A stretch of DNA of 64,000 bases, from NCBI RefSeq assembly GCF_037325665.1, contig NC_090252.1:51437894-51501893 (forward strand), read 5' to 3'. Both the position numbers and the translations under genes were made by a program. Positions 48,337-61,600 of this stretch are shown piece after piece; within the stretch, counting starts at the first letter, position 1; every line of letters begins with the position of its first letter. This stretch comes from Littorina saxatilis. Taxonomy: Eukaryota; Mollusca; Gastropoda; Littorinimorpha; Littorinidae. The notes beneath the pieces are model-generated. The model did not search any database. It saw nothing but the letters and a program-made list of their open reading frames with translations, and was not told the DNA's origin.

Positions 48337-48595
48337 TAACGATTCAATAAACTTCATAATATTAAAAGCGCTCCATCAAAATAATATGGTATTGGTAAAT
48401 CCAGCAGCAACACCTTACACACATAAGTCAAACGCTGTTTACAATTCAAAGATGTTAAATACATGTAATAAAGGTAAATAAATGATCAGAATGAAATGCA
48501 GTAGTTCCTCTGACTGTTCTAGTTGGTGTAAAAGTTGTTGTCAGTGTGAGAGTGCAAATAAAAGAATATCTCTTTCCCTCTCTGTCTTTCTCTTC

Positions 48596-48598
48596 ATA

Positions 48599-48640
<42 letters not shown>

Positions 48641-48641
48641 T

Positions 48642-48673
<32 letters not shown>

Positions 48674-48676
48674 CAC
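48596..48676. repeat. (CT)n followed by (CA)n
   Basis: Simple dinucleotide runs. Confidence 0.9.
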
Positions 48677-48945
48677 CAAACAACACCTCATTGATAAGAA
48701 TAGTTTTATTTGATGTTCAACAGTAGAAAATAAATCAAACACAACAGAAGCAAACTCGTGAGAATACCAATATACAGTCGAATTTCCAAACTTACAATAA
48801 ACAACCCACACCACCACTGTATTGAAGTGCAAGCTTAGCAAAGACTTAAAACACGTAAACAAAGAAGCTAACATATACACGCTCATGAATATGTAGGAAG
48901 AAAAACTGTACCAACTTATCTGTTTATAGTCTACACACCCCCTTT
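48677..48945. other. Intergenic stretch without recognised gene
   Basis: Nothing supported on either strand. Confidence 0.4.
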
Positions 48946-48984
48946 CTTTCTGTCTCTGTCGCTGTCTGTCTCTGTCTATCTGCC

Positions 48985-49066
<82 letters not shown>
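48946..49066. repeat. (CTGT)n and (CT)n microsatellite
   Basis: Tetranucleotide units change to a pure CT run. Confidence 0.95.
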
Positions 49067-49246
49067 ACCTACACACTCTCTGTATACCCCCACTTACCCC
49101 CGACCACCACCTACTTTGCCTTGCCACAATGAAACAGTCTCAACGTTTTAAACTTTTACAAACCATGGTATGCTGATAAATTGTGTATATGTGTGTGGGG
49201 TCACATTTCTAATAACGATTAAATATACAACGTTTCTCTCCACAAT

Positions 49247-49252
49247 TTTATT
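49247..49252 (-). terminator. Possible poly(A) signal of gene D
   Basis: AATAAA on the minus strand, about 440 bp beyond the stop codon of gene D. Confidence 0.35.
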
Positions 49253-49692
49253 ATCTACAGTAATCCTTTCATCTCGTCGTGGTTCTCTGAAACCAGGGCC
49301 GGTGTGGCGCTTTTGATATCTTGGGTCTCGCTCTGTGTGTAACCGAGTGCCCGAAGCACACGGTTTACATTTGGAGGCAAGGCCATTCAGAATTGAGATT
49401 TTAGAACTAAATTTATAGCCCCATAAAAACTGTTATGGGTACGCACAGGTTGCTAAGAGCATGAAAGGAGACCGCAGCAGCCAGACACCATCACAAACAG
49501 AACGTTACAATAATCGACATGTGTCTAGCCGGCGACGTATAAGTACGCGGAGCTGGCGCTCTTCGCAGGCAGATAACTGCAGAGTCTGCTTGCTGTGAAT
49601 GGTGACGCAGTAGTCTCCCTGTCAGGGGTGTAAAAATAGACCAACATGAAAATTAATACCAAGTCCGTAACCCTTATTTCTCAAACGATTCT

Positions 49693-52600
49693 CTACAGTG
49701 TGTTGATTAGTTCAGCTTCGGACCCATCCGTCTCCTGGATGTGGCTTTTCTCCACCTCGTACGTTTCTTGATGCTTCTTTTTCTTCGCCAGCAGTTTCAG
49801 CTTCTTCCTCTTCTTCGGTTCCGGTCTCCATTCTCCGCCTTTGTCTGCAGCTTCAGAGTTGTCTCCCTTTGCAGTCTCGGTTTTCTCCCTTTGGTCGTGT
49901 TTGCTTTTGTGTGGAGTTTTCTCTTCTGGGGCTGATTTGGTGTGTTGCTTCCCTTTGTCTCCCTTGCTTTTCGTGGCCTTGCTGTCTTCAGCTGTGTGCT
50001 TTTTCTTTTCAATCGTTCCCTCTTTCTTGTCATGCAAGTCGCTCTTCTTGAAAGTACCTGTCTTTATGTGAGCAGTTTCAGACTCTGTTATCTGCGATTT
50101 GCCTTCTCCGCTGGCTTTCCTTGGGGTTTCTTTGTCAGAAGATGTCTTCAGTTTCTGCTCGTTCTGACTGTTCTGTGCACGCCATTTCATGCTGTCCGTT
50201 CCTCGGTCTTGCTTCGCCACGCTTTCGGTGTCGCTTTTCACTTCGTACATCTCTCCAAAGTAGGGATCGTTTTCGTCCATGCCCGAACTCTCGGATTCGT
50301 CGTCATCTTCGTCCTCTAAGTCAAGGGAGGCCATCTTTTCCTCTTCCCTGTCGTCAAGGTCAAAGTCGTCCAGTTTGAACGCGTTCTCCAGGGCTTCTTC
50401 CTCCACCGAGGTGCCCGTATCTTGCTGCCTAGCAGGGGCCTGGTCTGTCTTCCTCGCCTTGTTCACCTGTGCATAATCGCGTGAACTGTAGGCTTCGTCG
50501 TAGTCATGGTCGGCCGAGCTGTCTTTCCCTGGTGACTGCTGGGGAAGAAAGATCTTGGTGATGAACGTACGTTGCTTGGTTTCCAAGGCGAATCCAGAAC
50601 CGGATTTCTGAGTGTTGAAACCAGATTCGCATTCTTCATAACCAGCGGAATTCTTGCTTCGAGACTGGTTTCCGGTAGGCGAGAGCCTCGCTCTTGGGGT
50701 CAAATCGACAGACATGTAGCCAGTCTCGTACAGTGTGGAATCCTCTGCAAAGCCTGTGCTCGTTGCAACAGACTCTGCTGCAGTGTCTCCTTTCTCTTCC
50801 CTGTACGCGGGTAGCTCTCCAAAATCGAACGGCTTTGGTTCTGCAACGGCGAAGATTACGTCAGTGGTTCGAGGGACGACTTCTGCGAGCGTTGTCTCGG
50901 AACGGGATCGCTTTGGATGACTGGGGTGTGACGGTTGGGTGACCTCGCGAAAAGGTATGGAGGGGTCACTGTCGGCTGATGTGGTCGTTGAGCTTCTGCT
51001 GGCGTCTCCTGTCGCTTCCACGTCTGGAACAAAAGTTAAGATATTTCTTTTATTTTTCATTTCCATTTTCAAAACTGCATTGTCCAATCGCTGGAAAATT
51101 CGGGTCGCTTCCTCCCAGTGAAAAGCTATCAGCAACAAGAGTCGCGCTACCCAGATGTGTGCGTGTTTAGGTGTAATCAGCCACCTGCGCTTATGGCAGA
51201 ATGACCGAGGTCTTTTACGTGCCACTGTGGTGACACGGTGGTGGAACATGGCTACCGTCTCTGGGTCTGCACATAAAGTTGACCCGTTTCCGACCCGGCC
51301 CGGATTCGAACCCGCGACCCTAGGATCACAAGTCCAGTGCTCTACCACCTGAGCTATCCGGGTGTTTTTTTGTTTTGTTTTTTCAAAGAGCATTTTAAAC
51401 GAGATATTACAACGACCGGACAAACAAAGACGTCTCTTCTCGACGCTCACTCCCCAATCATAAAATGTCTGGGCCGGTATGCAGGAGAAGACTAGATAAT
51501 ATCATGTTATGTTAGTCCGGGATAAACGTTACCCCAAATGCAGTTTACCCCGTACGAAAGTCTCTAACCTAGACTTTTACATGCCGGCCACGACGTCTTG
51601 AGGGAAACTAAGCGCGAGAATACTGCTTTAATAGGAAAATAGCTGTACATCTATGAACCAGATAACTAACATATAGCTGTTACCTTCATTGTTATCGTCC
51701 TGTTGGTTGGAACGTAACTTCTTGGCGTTTCTCTCTCTGACGATGAAGATGATGATGACGACGACAACAACGAGGATAGCAGCAGCAAGAAGACCAGCGA
51801 TCAGCCTGGCTGTTGCCTGGGATATCAACGCCTCGTCTGTTTAGAAATAAACAGCAACGTTAAGCATGTCGATGATAAAATTATAGCTCTGCGTGACCCT
51901 TGAATCGTATTTTTCGATTTATGTGTGTGTGTGTTTTGTTTGTTTGTTTTGTAACGATATGCGTAGGCAAAGAGAGAGATAGAGGCAGACAAACGGACAT
52001 TACCTGCTATTCAGACTTGGTCATGTGAAAGACGTTTTCTTCCACACGAGATTACGTTGATTGTCTAACGAAGCCGTGAGGCTGAGTTAGACATCAGCTA
52101 ATCGAGTGTGGAAGAAAACTCTGTCACACGACCAAGTCGGAATAGCATTTATGTCTCACAGCTTCAACAGAGGAGAGAACAAACACGTTTTGCGTACTCA
52201 AGCTTGACAAACCTAAACACAGGAGCAGCCATTGTGGAGAGATCTACTTTTTGACGGAAGTGACCGAACAACTATGAATGACGTCTCGGTATATGTGAAT
52301 GACGTCACCGTCATCGTCACAGTCTGTATCTTTTGAAGCATCGCATTGTTCATGACGTTTTTCTGTGTCTGCATCCGCGAAATGTTTGTTCTTTTCGGGG
52401 TCTTTGTCATCTATGTTCAGAACTCTGTCCTTCTAGTTTCAGACCAACAGGCCTCCTGAGCGAGCCACTTTCCAAGGGCAGCTAAATTCGCGTATGGAAA
52501 CAGTACTGTCGTCTGGGATGCCGTTTTCAGTATTCTCAGCGTTGAAGAAACGATAACAGCAGGAGAAATAAAAGTCGTGTGTGCATTTTGGGGCTTTTGG

Positions 52601-55600
52601 AGGGACGATTTTGAGTTTGAATCCGTTCTTGCACATGCTCCAAGCGTGTAACATACAATCTTGCACACGTTTGCTTTAGTAGTGGCAAAGAAGGAAAGCG
52701 TGTGACATACAGAGCTTTTCTGTAGTAGAATGATTTGAGGTTTGCTCATTGCAAAGCGAAAAGCTATCCATTACAAATGTTTATCAGACACATACGTCTC
52801 CCTTAACTTTGAACAGCTCACTAAAAATCATGTATTTCAGGCGTGAAATCTGAATGCAACTGCATTATGATAGTCACCATAAGTCTGCCTTTGCTTAAGG
52901 AAGTATATGTATGCTTGTTTGCACAGTACATTCAAACCTGAGAGATAGTGCGAGTGAAAGGGTTATAAGTTTACATTAGGCGACATCACAATAAAAATAA
53001 AAACCATTCCGAAATAGTACCCGCTGATGGGACCCAAAAAAAGTCTGATCTCCTTTAAAAAAAAATATTAATTTAAAAATAAAAATAAAATAAATAAATA
53101 AAAAACCTGCACTGTCGACCGCCTCTTGCTTACGACCACCTGCCAATTCCGACGACCCCCAACAAAAACTTTTTATAGCTACTACCTGTCCATATGGATC
53201 ACCTTAAGTTGCTCCCTTCGTTGGTCGCTGTGGACAGGTTTTAGTGTATTATATTTTTTTCTTTATTATTTCATTCCATGTTTCCAGAGACAGAGTATGG
53301 TCAATTTCTGACTAGTTTTGTGAAGCAGCATATCCACTATGCTCTCATTAGCTTTAACATTGACGTCACAAAACATTCAACACTGAACATACCTTCATCG
53401 TTGACATTGACGCGAAATTGAAAGGCGCCCAAGGCGTTCGCTATGGACACGCTGTAGACACCGAAATAGTCTTTGCGGATCTCGTCTCGCTTCAACGAGC
53501 ATATCACCAGGTGCCTCTGGTCTATGTGCTTCTGGCAGTCCACCCGAAGGATCCTATCGTCTTCAGTCAGCGTGACGCTGGCGTTGTAGGTAAAGGAGTA
53601 GGTGACGCGTTCCGGGAGAGGGTGTGCAACAAGGTAGAGCTGGAGGCCGCTGGTTGTTAACAGGGGTGGCGGGTCTGTGGAACCGTTAAACAGTCTCGGG
53701 CCGCCTGCAACAGTTGACGGCAAGTGCAAATGAAACACATACGATGCTTACAATATTGTGTGAACACTACATGTGGTGATTTTGTCCGTATGATTTATTG
53801 TTTTATATAGGTTGTACATTTAATTGTTCTATTTTGTATATGTTCTTTTGTAAAGGGCCTAGAGCCATAGGTTAGGCCCTTAAAAATGTCCAGTCATTAT
53901 TATTATCATTACTTATGCTAGTTGATCTACATGCTACGTCGCACTGTGTTAAACACTGGTAACGGAAGTTGTGTTCAAAAGTGTAACACTTCGATTTAAA
54001 CGGTTTTTATTGTGTTTTTTTTAATATGTGACCCTCCACCACGGAATGAGTCGCATGTCACCTTGTAATGAATGGCGGTTATGGTGTTTATAGTAGAAGG
54101 GATATAACTAGTGCTTTTTGTAATACAAAGAGGTTGTCAGGAGTGGTTTAACTTTGAGAGTGGAAACTTTTAACAGTTCAGTAAAATTCCATGGTTAGCT
54201 ACGGACGGTCAAACTGGGTTCGCGGCACGTGAATTTACAACTGTGCGAGTTGTTCACGTTATAATCGCAACCGCCTGATTTTGTGAGTTGTGATTGTAAA
54301 CTGCCTGACAATTGAAAGTCATTCGACCTGGGCTCTCGGATGAGAAAACCTGCTCTTGGTTTTGATGTCAACTTTGCAAGAAAACATTTGATCTTGATGT
54401 CAACCTTGGAACCGGGAAACATTGCCGGGATGACTTGGACTTTTGTATGGGTGCCGCCATATTGGAAGATGAGGTACTTTGCTAGTTTTGTGTGAACTTG
54501 AACATTTCTTTTGTATGCGCGGACATGACTTATGTATTTGAATAATTTCGGAATTGTATAATTTCCTTGTGCTCGGTTGGTGTTTTTGAATATTGTTAGT
54601 TGTTACAGTAGGGTGTTATATTTTGTAACAGGCCGCCCCAGTCTGACTTGTGCGGGGTGGTGCCAGAGTGGCGAGGGTGCGATGGAGGCCGTAAGGTTGA
54701 AGGCTAGCTACATCGTCACCTCTACATAACGTAAAAGTTATGTTTTGTTTATTTGCTTTCTTGTCCTTGTAAATATGTTCTGACGTTGACAATGAATGAG
54801 TGAGTTTCACAAGGTCGTGGACAATGAATGAATGAGTTTCAAAAGGTCATGAATTGATTATTGTAAGCAAGAAAGTATTTGAGAATTTGAGGAATGAGTT
54901 GATATTTGCTATGTCAGAAACAAACCAATTTGTATGTTCTAATTAAACCATTGGCTATTGTTTGGAAAGAATGAGTTGGTGAAAGACTACAAATTCTTCT
55001 AATCTTCTCTCTGCTTTCCTAAACTTCTGAGCGGGAGTCAGATGATTGACTGTGTGTGTGCGTGTGCACATATAAAGAATCTGGAAGGAGATTAATAAGG
55101 ATAACTACGGATCTTCTTTATTTCAAATCTCTTACATTGGCGAGCTTGCGGTTGTATTAATTGGAAAATTTTTGAAGGTTAATTATTTTTTTTTGGTGCG
55201 TTCCCTTGAGTGCAGTTAGGCTTATTTTATAATATTGACTTGTAGTGCTGAAGTGTTGTTTGGTTTTGCGCAGATGCTGATGCATGCAGTCTGGAGGATG
55301 GACATCCTTGTCATCTGCCTGTGAAGGGAGCTCCTTGGTCTGTGGACGGATGCATCCTGTGCCTGACTGAACGACATATTTTGGACAGGAGTGAGTCATT
55401 TGCTTATCTGACACTCAAGTTAACATTCTATATATTTTTGAGAATAATTTGTCTCTTTGAGTGTTGGTTCTTGCTTGTGAGTAGGTTATTTTTTCCCCCC
55501 TACTTTACATGAAGCGCCCTGTAGGTTAGTTTTACCTACAAGTGAATAATACATGACACATCAATTTTCCCTTTTACGTGTACACAGTTTGTAAATAGTT

Positions 55601-58600
55601 GTGGGTCAGCAATGCCTTGATTCATAAGTGTATGGGAATGGGGGTATGTCTAGTTCCTAGGCCAAGTTTTTGAGCGGAGCCTAGTTTCAAATGTATTGAT
55701 TGTTTCCCCTTGAAGTTCGGTTGATCGGTTTCCTAGACTGTGTCACTTTAGTACTGAACTTGAGGAAGTCAGGTAAATTCTAAAGTTTAGTGGACTATTG
55801 TGTTCACGTTAGTCAAAGCTAAGTCTTGGTGTTGCCCTCTAGCATTCTATGTAGAGGATAGTCATAGTTTGCTTAAGTGATAGCGGTTTGTTCACGATGG
55901 CATCTCAAGAAGAGGTTCAAGCTTTGGTAGCGCAGTTTAAGGTGGAGGGTGAAGCCTTAGGAAAAGATGGTGCATCACTGAACAAGTATGTGGAGGATAG
56001 TTTGCGTGAGGAAAGAGCAGCAAGAAGAGAAGCTTTGTTGAAAAGAGAAAATGATATTGCTCTACAAGAAAAAGAACTCGCTGCTGCACGTGAGCTTAAA
56101 GAGAGAGAGTTAGCTGAACAAGCTAAGATTAAAGAGAGAGAGTTAGCTGAACAAGCTAAGATTAAAGAGAGAGAGTTAGCTGAACAAGCTAAAATTGAAA
56201 ATCGTCGTCTCGATATTGAAGAAGAAAAGGCGAACAGGGAGGCAAAGTTGCGAGCAGACGAGTTGGTTGAAAAAGCAAGCAAGAATAAGTTGGCCAATCG
56301 TCCCAAGATTCCCTATTTTGATGATAAATCAGATGACATTGAGAGTTATCTGTATCGCTTCGATAAGCACGCAGCTAGCTTGAAGTGGTCAAAGGATGAG
56401 AAGGCTTTGATTTTGCCTACTCTACTCAGAGGTCGTGCTCTGAATTATTTTCAAGAGTTACCAGTAGAAGATACTAATGACTATGCCAAACTGTCAGCGC
56501 ATTTGTTGAAGAGATTCAAATGTACTGAAGAAGGTTTCAGAACGCAGTTTCGCTCATGCAAACCTGAATCTGGTGAAACCATGCATGTCTTTTTCTCCCG
56601 CATGAGAAGATTTTTTACTAGATGGACAGATATGGCTGGAGTTGGCACAGATTTCGCTTTGCTCTGTGACTTGGTGCTCAGAGAGCAGATTCTGTCTAGT
56701 TGTGCGTCGTCTCTGGTTACTTTTCTGAAAGAAGACAAGCATACTACCGCTCAAACCATGATAGACGCAGCTGAGAGATACAGGGAAGCACATCCTAGTC
56801 AAAACCTAGCAGCAAAAGGTTCTAGTGATCCTCTGTTGGCTAATGTCGGTCTTCCAAGTGGGAGAGGAGGTCATTCAGGGTCAGGTGGTCGAGGTGGTCA
56901 CAGGTTTTCTAAGAAGAATAGTCAGGCGGACACAAACCCACCGACAGAACAAAGCTCTCCTGATAATAAGGGTGGCAGAGGTGCTAGTCAAGCTGGTAGA
57001 GGTAGAGGTGGTCAGAACTATCAGAGGAAGTGTTGGTGGTGTCAAGATACTTCGCACAAGTTGGCAGATTGTCCCAAAAAAATGCATACTGCTTCAGTAT
57101 CCGTTGTCACTGTTGAAGAGTCCAGCTGTAGTGAAGACGAGCAGTCTGTGGCGTCAGTAGGATTTTCAGGTAGTGATGAACTTCCCGAGTCTATTCAGAC
57201 ATGTGAAGGTACCTTAAATGGTAGTGAGGTCACGGTCATGTTGGATAGTGGGTGTTCCACGGTTGGGGTCAGGAAGTCCCTAGTAAGAGATGATCAGTTT
57301 ACTGGGAAGGTACAGGTGTGTAGACAGTTCAGTGGGGATTTGGTTCGGTTACCCATTGCGATGGTGAGTCTGGATACACCATACTTTTCTGGAAGTGTTG
57401 AGGCATGTGTGATCGACAATCCAGTATGTGACGTCATTTTGGGTAGAATACAGGGATGTACATTTGGATGTGTCGAGGTTACTAGCGCAGTCCAGACAAG
57501 AGGTCAAAAAGCTAGAGAAGAACGTCCTTTTAGACCGCTGTTGACCGCTAAAGTTCCCCAACTTGATATCAATGCTGAGAAACTGTCCAAAATGCAAAGG
57601 GATGACAAAACGTTGCATGATCTGTTCGAGAAAGTTGGCCAAGGAAAATCGGAAGAGTCGTCTGGTTGTGTGGTGTCGTTTGTTGTGAGGGACCAGTTGT
57701 TATATCGAAAGTACTACTCCAAGGTCAACGATGAAGTGGTTTGGCAGCTAGTTGTTCCTGAACGCTTGCGCGAGTCTGTTTTGATCACTGCCCATGACGG
57801 TTTGTTTGGTGGTCATTTAGGCGCGAACAGTACGTTCAAAAGGGTGTCCGCATTCTTCTTTTGGCCCGGTTATCGGCAGTCGATCAAGGATTACTGCAGA
57901 TCATGTGATATCTGTCAGAAAACCTTTCCCAAAGGTAGAGTTCCTTCGGCACCTTTGCAACCACTGCCTGTGATAGAAGTCCCATTTTCCCGAGTTTGCA
58001 TTGATCTGATTGGTCCGATTAAACCAGTGTCAGCTCGTGGTCATCAGTACGCTTTGGTGTTGGTGGATGTTGCGACACGCTATCCGGAAGCAGTACCCTT
58101 GAAATCAACGACCACAGAAGCAGTAGCGGAAGCTTTGTTGGGAATTTTCACCCGGACGGGTTTACCAGATGAGGTTCTCTCAGATCTAGGTACACAATTC
58201 ACATCTGATGTCATGCGAGAGGTGATGAGATTGATATCGGTATCGCAGTTGCACACGACTCCTTATCATCCCCAGACGAATGGTCTCTGTGAAAGGTTCA
58301 ATGGAACTTTGAAGTCCATGGTGAAGAAGTTGATGGCAGATAGACCTAAGGATTGGGATAGATATTTGCCTTTTGCGTTGTTCGCATACAGAGAAATCCC
58401 ACAGGAGTCTACAGGGTACTCACCTTTTGAACTTTTGTACGGTAGAAACCCAAAAGGACCGTCGGAACTGCTGTATCATGCGTGGACCGATAGCAGTCGG
58501 GAGAATCAGCAGGTTCCAGTGTCACAGTATGTGCAGGATTTGAAAGAGGTCTTGGCTGACAGTGTTAGTAGAGCACAGAAGGCTGTTCAGAATGTATCAA

Positions 58601-61600
58601 AGAAGAACAGATCATACAGATCTCAGAAGCCAAGAATGATACTCGCTGGAAAGAAAGTCTTAGTCTTACTTCCAACTGAGAAGAACAAAATGATACTACG
58701 CTGGCGAGGTCCATTTCAGGTGATCAAAAGACTGAATCAATGTGATTATGTTGTAGAAATTTCACCTGGGATCGAGAAAGTGTACCATGTCAACTTGCTC
58801 AGGGAGTATGTGTCTAGGAATGAAGATGTTGGTCAGAACCCAGTTGTTGCCTCATTGGGAGTGATCAGTGGGTCCAGTGCAGTAGAGGAGGTAGACATTC
58901 AGAAAGTCAAACTACAGTCAGTTCCCACAGTTCAGACTGAGAATGTAGATGATGTGGTCTATAGTCCTGACTTGTCTATGCAGGCAAAACAAAAAGTGCA
59001 GGCGGTGTTTCAGAAGCATCAGGACAAAATGACGGATTTGCCTGGTACTTGTGACCTAGTGCAGCATGTGGTGAGGATTCCTGAAGGTGCTGTGGTCAAT
59101 GTGAAACAGTATCCGTTACCATTTGAGTCTCAGAAAGTGGTTGAAGAAGAAGTGAAAAAGATGTTAGATCTAGACGTAATAGAGCCGTCTATTTCTCCGT
59201 TCTCGTCTCCTATTGTTCTAGTCAAGAAGAAGGACGGAAGTACTCGTTTTTGCATCGATTTCAGACACCTCAATAAGATTACGGAGTTTGACGCTGAGCC
59301 AATACCGGATCCGGAAGTTCTGTTTGCTTCATTGCAGGGCAGGCAGCATTTCACGAAGATTGATCTGGCTAAGGGCTATTGGCAAATTCCGATGGCAGAG
59401 TCGGATCGAGCAAAAACGGCTTTTCGTACCCCTCAAGGTCTATATCAGTTCAAGAAGATGCCGTTCGGAATGAGTACAGCACCAAGTACTTTCGCGAGGA
59501 TGATGAAGATGTTGGATCTGGATAGGTTCAAATCTGTTCATTTCTTTGATGACGTACTTGTAGCCACAGAAGACTGGTGTGAGCATCTAGAGGCACTTGA
59601 CGGACTGTTGACAGAACTGGGAAAACATGGGTTGACTGTGAGACCGTCGAAAGTAGAGGCAGGGTTTGACTCTATTGAGTTTTTGGGTCACATAGTTGGG
59701 GAGGGTAGCATGCGTCCAGTTCCCTCCAAAGTGTCCAAAATCTTGAATGTCTCTGTCCCAACCACAAAGAAACAAGTCCGGTCATTGGTAGGGCTCATCA
59801 GTTTCTATAGGCGCTATGTCCCAAGCTTCGCGTCTATTGTGTCCCCCCTGGTAGAACTCACAAAGAAGAACCAACCAAACAAAGTTCGTTGGTCAAAAGA
59901 GTGTCAGATGGCTTTTGACAGGGTCAAAGAAATTTTGTCGTCTGAACCACTGGTGAGATTGCCAGACTTTTCCAGGCCGTTCACAGTGCGGTCGGATGCA
60001 TCCTCCACGGGGATTGGAGCAGCCCTGATGCAGCCTGATGATGACGACGTCCTTCATCCAGTTCTGTATGCCAGCAGGAAACTGCTGGAAAGAGAAACCA
60101 GATACTCTACTGTGGAGAGAGAGTGCCTAGCGTTGGTGTGGGCAGTTGACAAATTCCATCGCTACTTGTTTGGCTCACATTTCTTTGTTGAGACTGATCA
60201 CAGACCGTTGACGTACTTACGACAGTCCAAAACTGCCAACGGCCGACTGTTGCGATGGGCTCTGTCTCTCCAAGAGTATTCATTCACAGTAGTGCCAATT
60301 CCTGGAGTCAGGAATTTTGAAGCTGATGTGTTGTCACGCTTGACGAAGTGAATGGAACATGATGATTGAAAGGACAGTGAAAAAACTTTCTGCAATCAAC
60401 AAGGACAATACTTTTTGTGCTGTGAGTGTTGATATGCTGTGTATGTATTAAGAACTAATTTAATTTAGTTCTTGGTTTTTTTTCACATTGTGATTATTTT
60501 TTTTAATCTGGCTGGAAAAATTTGTTTGGATATTTTTGATGCTAGTACCATTTTGTGTTGTAGTCAAGGTTTACTGTATTGAGTTTAGCGGGGGCTACTC
60601 AAACTTTATTGGCGATCTTTGGTACCAAGAACGTCAATGTTATTGCATTCAGTAATAGGCGAAAATTGCTGAATGTCCATGAGTATAACTATTGTGGATT
60701 AACACAGTGGGTGATTATCTACACGGCGGCGTAAATGTGGTTTATTATGCTTGCCATTGTTGCTCATGTTTAAGGACAGCCTCGTGGCTTTCGTCACTTT
60801 TTTGGTGGATGGCACTGTCTTTTGGTTGTAAACTGATTGCACTCTTTGGGAACGGACAGAGTATTTAATAAATGTTTTCCTTATGCTGTGATTATTTATT
60901 AATCTATTTGTGGTGTTTTTTTATATATATGTATTTAAAAAATTTGTCTTGTTACTGGAATACTTATATTTGTACAGTTTTTGAAAAAAAAATGTTCATT
61001 TTGGGTTCACATTTTTTTTTAATCGGGGAAAGGGGTGATGTAATGAATGGCGGTTATGGTGTTTATAGTAGAAGGGATATAACTAGTGCTTTTTGTAATA
61101 CAAAGAGGTTGTCAGGAGTGGTTTAACTTTGAGAGTGGAAACTTTTAACAGTTCAGTAAAATTCCATGGTTAGCTACGGACGGTCAAACTGGGTTCGCGG
61201 CACGTGAATTTACAACTGTGCGAGTTGTTCACGTTATAATCGCAACCGCCTGATTTTGTGAGTTGTGATTGTAAACTGCCTGACAATTGAAAGTCATTCG
61301 ACCTGGGCTCTCGGATGAGAAAACCTGCTCTTGGTTTTGATGTCAACTTTGCAAGAAAACATTTGATCTTGATGTCAACCTTGGAACCGGGAAACATTGC
61401 CGGGATGACTTGGACTTTTGTATGGGTGCCGCCATATTGGAAGATGAGGTACTTTGCTAGTTTTGTGTGAACTTGAACATTTCTTTTGTATGCGCGGACA
61501 TGACTTATGTATTTGAATAATTTCGGAATTGTATAATTTCCTTGTGCTCGGTTGGTGTTTTTGAATATTGTTAGTTGTTACAGTAGGGTGTTATATTTTG

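Noticed and set aside
51024-51450. N-terminal extension of the open frame that contains the gene D tail
   Set aside because: A clear splice acceptor ('ttttgttccag') precedes 51023, the phase fits the transmembrane exon, and the extension runs through a tRNA-derived SINE. It is intron.
52417-52749. Open frame of 110 residues in the gene D intron
   Set aside because: No domain, no fitting splice sites and no Ig pattern.
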